A stretch of 64,000 nucleotides of DNA, from positions 6,138,001 through 6,202,000 of the forward strand of contig NC_092800.1 of assembly GCF_918797505.1 (NCBI RefSeq). The letters are read 5' to 3'. This document shows, piece by piece, positions 59,566-64,000 of the stretch (the stretch's first letter is position 1; each line of letters starts with the position of its first letter). Under the pieces are notes generated by a model. It was given only the letters and a program-made list of their open reading frames with translations, did no database searches and was not told the DNA's origin. The stretch is from Bemisia tabaci. Taxonomy: Eukaryota > Arthropoda > Insecta > Hemiptera > Aleyrodidae. Made by a program: the position numbers and the translations under genes.

Positions 59566-59813
59566 GTGAGCTGTCTCCGTTTTGGCAGTTAATATTTTCT
59601 CTCGAATGAGCTGAAATATAATGTCAAAATTTTGGTGGGAAAATATTGTTGGTTTGGTTTTGGGCGTGGAATCATATTACAAACCGATACTTTAGACGCC
59701 ATTTGAAAATCTGCATTAGAATCAATACTCCGTGAATTGTCTCCGTTTTGGCGGTTAATTTTGTCTCTCCAATGAGCTGCAATTTAATGTCAAAATTTTT
59801 GTTGGAAAATATT
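59566..59813 (+). repeat. Direct repeat of ~83 bp, copies 166 bp apart
   Basis: 59566-59648 and 59732-59813 share tgtctccgttttggc, gttaat, tctct, aatgagctg and taatgtcaaaattt in the same order. A local duplication with no coding support. Confidence 0.8.
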
Positions 59814-59861
59814 ATCGCTGCATGCGGGAAATAAAGTTTGTTTCTGGCATGAACTCACAAG

Positions 59862-60112
59862 GACCGTGTTAAGCAGAAAGGAACTGAGTCACATCAGCTA
59901 TTGTCAACTATTGGACACTTTAAGTTTTTACATGAGAACAATTGTGCGGATTTTTATGCCAATTTCAGTAAATTTTTTGAATAAGGCGAAGCAAATTCTC
60001 TCAAATTTTCATATACGAATCCTCACTAACGTTCTCTTATAAAAAATTAAATTGCCCTATATAAATGTGACAGTACCTAATGTGACTCGGTTCCTTCCAG
60101 CTAAACGCGGCT
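59862..60112. mobile_element. Family D MITE, copy 3
   Basis: About 251 bp. The left end gtgttaagcagaaaggaact pairs with ctcggttccttccagctaaa, with catcagctattgtcaa / gtacctaatgtgac further in. The middle shares ggatttttatgccaatttcag with copy 2. Non-coding. Confidence 0.78.
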
Positions 60113-60695
60113 CTTATTAAAAAAAAAATGGCGATTCACACGCCATTCGATAAACCACGTTTAAATTTACATACGCTTAATGCAACTCATACCGTAATAT
60201 AGTCATCAGAAAAACAAGCTTGTGATAATCTATATTAAAATACCGTTCACATAGCACTGTTGAGTAGCCCTCAGAGGCTAATCATACGCTTAATTCTCCA
60301 GCGAGGATATTAAAAGTAAATTTAATCAACTACGCTCCATGATTTCAGCGAGCACAGAAAAATGTCGCAAAGCGCGGTAAAAATTTCTGAGAACAGTCAC
60401 CGGCTGTGCCCAAGTATGGACTGTGATGATGCTATATGAACATAATCCGCCAAATGAGCACATATTCTCATTTTTCTTCGTTCCCAATCCCTAAAATTGC
60501 ATCCAACCCGCACCCGTTTCGTATCCATAAGTTCTCTTCAGTATGATATTGCAGATGATTCGTAAAATTACGCGAAAGGTTAAGTTTGGAGAGGAAAAAC
60601 AACATTCATAACAGCAACTTCAGGATTTGTTTTTAGTTCACCGCTCATAATAATTGAGGGTAAGGATAAATCTTCAGGCCTTTCTTCCATTTGCT

Positions 60696-60710
60696 GGGGG
60701 GGGGGGGGGG
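60696..60710. repeat. 15-G homopolymer
   Basis: The longest G run in the window. Assembled length may be uncertain. Confidence 0.95.
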
Positions 60711-60977
60711 TTAAAAAAAACGAATGCTAACACCCTAGACTAAGACCCGTTAAAAGTATGTTTGCGTTCGAGAGGAATAAAATAAAATACATACATTTTA
60801 AATGTAGCGCCGGAAATATGGTCGATCCCTGTGGCATGCTATTATGTAGTCTGCACGTTCTGATAACAATATATTTTGGCACAACAATATAATTATGTTT
60901 CATAATGCTTTTCTGACATTGAAAATTGGAGACAAATAATTTTAAAAGTGAGAAAATGCACCGCCTTGTTACTTTAT

Positions 60978-61257
60978 CTGCGGACTGATTGTTATGCATT
61001 GATAGACAGAGCTATAGACAAGGAAGACAAAAGGGACATGGAGGGATCCTATTGCTGAGAGCGGGTGGTTGTAATGGACATAGGGTGTAGGTAATAGACT
61101 AACTAACGGCAACCCACGAGAGACCCTATATAGTTAGTCCATCATTCACCCTCTTAGTCTATAAGAACCATCCATTTCAACCAATAGGATCGCTCCATAC
61201 TCCCTACATTTTCTTCGTGTATCACTTTGCCCATCAATTTCAACAGTCAGCCCGCTG
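60978..61257. mobile_element. Family H MITE, copy 2, nested in repeat I
   Basis: 280 bp. The left end is gcggactgattgttatgca and gatagacagagc. The right end is caacagtcagcccgctg. It interrupts a copy of repeat I: sequence up to about 60977 (gagaaaatgcaccgccttgtt) and from 61258 (acggtatttcccatttaaac) match contiguous DNA in copy 2 at 57230-57394. Confidence 0.78.
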
Positions 61258-61479
61258 ACGGTATTTCCCATTTAAACACATGTACTATTTTAGTAGATTC
61301 CGTTATTTTGTCATTTGTCCTCCAATAATTATTCAATTTAGAAACCAAGGATATTCTCCTTCTTGGTTCTTGGAGTGGTTTCATCTTTAACTTGAAATTC
61401 ACCCAATTTCAGATACCTAAAATTTCATCATTGTGCTGTGTTTCAGTGATTTCATCTGAAGAATATTAGACGAAAATTA

Positions 61480-61760
61480 AAGAAAGGCAGTGGACCCGAT
61501 CACCTGTGCTCCGAGGCGCCACTCCGGGCCGATCTCGAAAAAGCCGAGTGGATGCGGCATGATGGCGGAGGCGAGCTGAAGCTGGGCCATCGTTCGGGGG
61601 AGGAGCCAGCCCCCCGACCCGCGGCCCCGCTCGGAGACTCACTCAACATCTGTTCATCGATCCATTCAACGATCTCCCCGTTCCCGAATCCGTTATGGGA
61701 GATCATACCTGGCCACCTCAGCCGACACCACTGGACCAACGGTACACATATTTTAGCTTT
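61480..61760. other. GC-rich island with exon-like frames on both strands
   Basis: A sharply GC-rich 250-bp block with no repeat partner. On the plus strand one frame reads acidic/Ala-rich sequence (LRADLEKAEWMRHDGG) and an overlapping frame reads FNDLPVPESVMGDHTWPP. On the minus strand a frame reads GFGNGEIVEWIDEQMLS and then a Ser/Pro/Arg-rich tail up to a donor-like cacag|gtgatc at about 61501. One of these is plausibly a real exon, but I cannot tell which and recognise no domain. Family B copy 5 lies 13 bp to the right. Confidence 0.3.
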
Positions 61761-61772
61761 CAAAATCTGATG

Positions 61773-62002
61773 CACTGGAAAAAAAAACATATTGGATCTA
61801 AAGTCCAGACTCTTAAAAACATCGACAAGAAAAAATACTCTTGATTCAATCGGATTCTTGCTTATATCAAGAACCAAGCCTCTTAATTTAAGCGGATTTC
61901 CTTATGATTTAAGCTTAAATCTGATTGAATCAAGAGTATTTTTTTTTGTCAATGTTTTCAAGAGTCTGGAATCTAGATCCAATGAGTTTTTTTTTTCCAG
62001 TG
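61773..62002. mobile_element. Family B palindromic MITE, copy 5 (opposite orientation)
   Basis: 230 bp from cactgg to ccagtg. Arms ggatctaaagtccagactct / agagtctggaatctagatcc. Inner tcttgattcaatcggattc / atctgattgaatcaagag. The centre is reverse-oriented relative to copies 2 and 4. Confidence 0.9.
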
Positions 62003-62109
62003 TGAGTACCCATTAGGTGTTGCTGGTATGAATGGTATTTCTCACTATAAAAAACATAAGAACCATCTCTCGATGAACTAAAAGCTGCGAATTTAACATC
62101 TATGCAAAT

Positions 62110-62113
<4 letters not shown>

Positions 62114-62152
<39 letters not shown>
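62114..62152. repeat. 39-A homopolymer
   Basis: An uninterrupted A run of about 39. It is followed by unrelated sequence, and no reverse-transcribed element could be defined upstream of it. Confidence 0.95.
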
Positions 62153-62156
<4 letters not shown>

Positions 62157-62214
62157 ACGCAAATAAACTAAAGATCTGGCTTATGCGTCGAGTTAACGGG
62201 GGCAACACACAATT

Positions 62215-62364
62215 TTATAATCGGAACACATTTTGCATTTAGGTACTAAAATATCTAGCTCATTATAGATACAACATATGTACCATTAGGTTCACTGTGG
62301 AGATAGGTGTTTTCCTGTGTGAGCCAGAAATTGTAGTTCCTTATTGCAAAATGCAGTCAAATTA
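62215..62364. mobile_element. Family U short TIR element, copy 3
   Basis: About 150 bp. cacattttgcatttaggtac at the left inversely matches ttccttattgcaaaatgcag at the right, with the family segment acatatgtaccattagg. Its right half is the start of the tandem duplication that follows. Confidence 0.65.
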
Positions 62365-62765
62365 TTGGAAACTATGGACGGTTTTCAGCCAAATAGTTCA
62401 GGAAAAACATAAAACGTGCTCATATATCCAAACACGTGACACATTTTTTTATTTATTTTTCTGGTGGATATATCCGAGGATTCCACAGAAAAGCATTTAT
62501 CAGGCGCTTTTCCTTTCCGGAATACATATAGGTGTTTTTTTAATGAGTCCAAAATTGCAATTCCTTATTGCAAAATGCAGTCAAATTATCGGAAATTTTC
62601 GCCGATTTTTTTTGAAATTGTTAGCTAAAGTGTTTAGAAAATCCATAAAACGCGCTCACGTATCCGTACTCGCAACAAATCATTTCATTTCTTGCTCGTG
62701 GAGATCTTCCCATATTCCGCACAAAAACATTACCAGGTGCTTTTCATTTTCGGAATACATAAAAT
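62304..62765 (+). repeat. Tandem duplication, two units of ~225 bp
   Basis: Shared in order: aggtgttttt, ccttattgcaaaatgcagtc, aaattat.ggaaa, cataaaacg.gctca, tatcc, aggcgctttt/aggtgctttt and ccggaatacat/tcggaatacat. The second unit starts near 62526. Parts equivalent in the two units are read in different frames by the 176-codon plus frame that spans them, so that frame is not a repeated protein domain. Confidence 0.75.
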
Positions 62766-63343
62766 GCGAAACAAAGGGCCTTTCTGGGGTACTTTTGGAA
62801 GTAAAGTCATCGTATGAAATAAAATAACGCTTAATTTGGTGCTTGCAAAAGAAATCAATCAACCTTCCAGAACAGACACCGGTCAATTTAGGCATATTTG
62901 GAACTACAGTTTATCTTCTCAAACCAGCCTAAACTTTTGAAACCGATAATGAGAGAGTCATCGGAGAGAAGTCAGTCCTCTAATGAAAATCTTAAAATCT
63001 CCTGCTGAGGTTAAAGTCCTCGCAGCCTCTGTTAAAATTCCGAGGAAAACACTTGGAGGATAACAGCTTTTATTATGTCTTCTTTAAAGCGAGCTTGTTC
63101 AAGCTCACGTTGCTAAATGTTGAATTGGATTACGTCAGCATATCCATAACTAAATTACAGGAAATCTGCATGCAACTTTATACCTGTCTCGATACCCGCA
63201 CTCCCACCAAGACCCGACGAACCTAGTCATGAAACATGCTTTCATATTCGCAATCCGGTCACTCTCGGGGATAAATATTCAAATTTGAACGACGTTCTAG
63301 ACGTTAATTGGAATTTATTGGGGTTTGACACGACGGTGGTATG
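62766..63343. other. No gene seen
   Basis: AT-rich. No frame or element is supported. Confidence 0.5.
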
Positions 63344-63730
63344 AATAGGACGTAGTTCTACCAAAGAGACCTATGTGGAAGTGAGAAATATGGGGTGTGC
63401 TCGTTAGTCTCTGGCCGTAAGAGTGAATGAGAATAATTGTGCGCCAGTGACGTCAGCGGCAACGAGACCGGTCTCCGCGGTCGCCGCCGTCCGCCGGCCT
63501 CCGCATAAACTCATGAGCCCTGTCCACAAGGCTCTCTTGCCATGCCCGCGGCTCATGAGTTCCGCACTCAGTTGCACATAGGTCTCTTTGATAGAATGCA
63601 ATATCCCGCTTTTCCAATTCTTCAAAAGGAATCACGCCCACTTTTACATTGCTTCTTATCCAGATTTCTAGAGCACACCCCACATTTCTCATCGCCACAT
63701 AGGTCTGTTTGGTAGAAATACGTCCAATAG
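63344..63730. mobile_element. Inverted-repeat element S with TTGGACGTA-type ends
   Basis: The left arm (63344-63408: aggacgtagttctaccaaag, gacctatgtgg, gagaaatatggggtgtgct) pairs with the right arm (63665-63728: agcacaccccacatttctc, ccacataggtc, tttggtagaaatacgtcc). Inside is a second pair of ctcatgag-centred repeats. The end motif matches the 126-bp foldback at 3046. GC-rich interior frames on the minus strand (73-81 codons) lack domain support. Confidence 0.75.
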
Positions 63731-64000
63731 ATCCCCTCTTCCTCCACCTACCATTCGCATCCTAAAGAGGTGCTTCTATTTTCGAAGCACACCTACATGG
63801 AAACATTTCAACGCCAGAGGACAGTCGAGAAAACGGCGGAAGGGAAAAATTGGAGAATGTTTTTCTCGAAAGAGGAACTCCATATTTGCCTTTAAACGTT
63901 GTCAAACTTTCTCCGAATTATCACTGGTCTAAAAGCCTTAGTAGTTGACAAGGCTTTCTACTACTTAAATGGTTTTTTTTTAATGTGACTTAATTGTAAT

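Noticed and set aside
62297..62827. 176-codon plus-strand frame
   Set aside because: It spans a tandem duplication whose two units are read in different frames, which is not how a duplicated protein segment behaves.
1..64000. CRISPR arrays, tRNA or rRNA genes, telomeric repeats or bacterial operons
   Set aside because: No regularly spaced identical repeats, no cloverleaf-forming sequence with A/B boxes, no rRNA-like sequence, no TTAGG arrays and no closely spaced co-oriented ORFs were seen.

Overview
This window looks like one piece of a TE-rich insect genome. It is AT-rich, almost every open frame is chance-sized, and splice-like signals are present. The DNA is packed with short terminal-inverted-repeat (TIR) elements, plus a decayed mariner copy and a probable hAT remnant. 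There is no operon structure, rRNA, tRNA or CRISPR array that I can see. A hemipteran such as a whitefly is my guess from the general look of the repeats, but it is unverified.

Coding content is very low. The only convincing gene is an uninterrupted minus-strand ORF of 557 codons (41049-42722) for a Ser/Pro/Cys-rich protein I do not recognise, with a possible small 5'UTR intron upstream. Weaker candidates are a 100-residue single-pass membrane protein (49009-49311, just behind a good splice acceptor), an ankyrin-like C-terminal exon fragment (36912-37022, minus) and a GC-rich island with exon-like frames at 61480-61760. A CpG-rich block at 39720-40170 with a perfect CRE palindrome resembles a promoter or first exon.

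Layout. 1-13 kb: mostly featureless DNA, with hairpin elements near 2.0 and 3.1 kb, family A copy 1 at 4.2 kb and a composite inverted repeat at 10.4-11.0 kb. 13-18 kb: a hAT-type MITE with a perfect 8-bp target duplication, two 98%-identical 358-bp repeats 2.6 kb apart, and a pile-up of three elements at 16.8-17.7 kb. 18-36 kb: scattered MITEs and a nearly perfect young foldback at 30.8-31.0 kb. 36-43 kb: the ankyrin-like fragment, the CpG-rich block and the 557-codon gene. 43-50 kb: a tandem repeat block, a 998-bp mariner with ~195-bp TIRs, two family A MITEs and the small membrane protein. 50-64 kb: dense MITEs, a hAT-like remnant with a BED-type zinc finger, a nested MITE insertion, a tandem duplication and a long inverted repeat.

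The notable content is the transposon landscape. At least ten short TIR families can be defined from this window alone: A has 8 copies, B 5, C 4 and D 3. I see no multi-gene system. The gene products are not evidently linked, and no pathway can be inferred.
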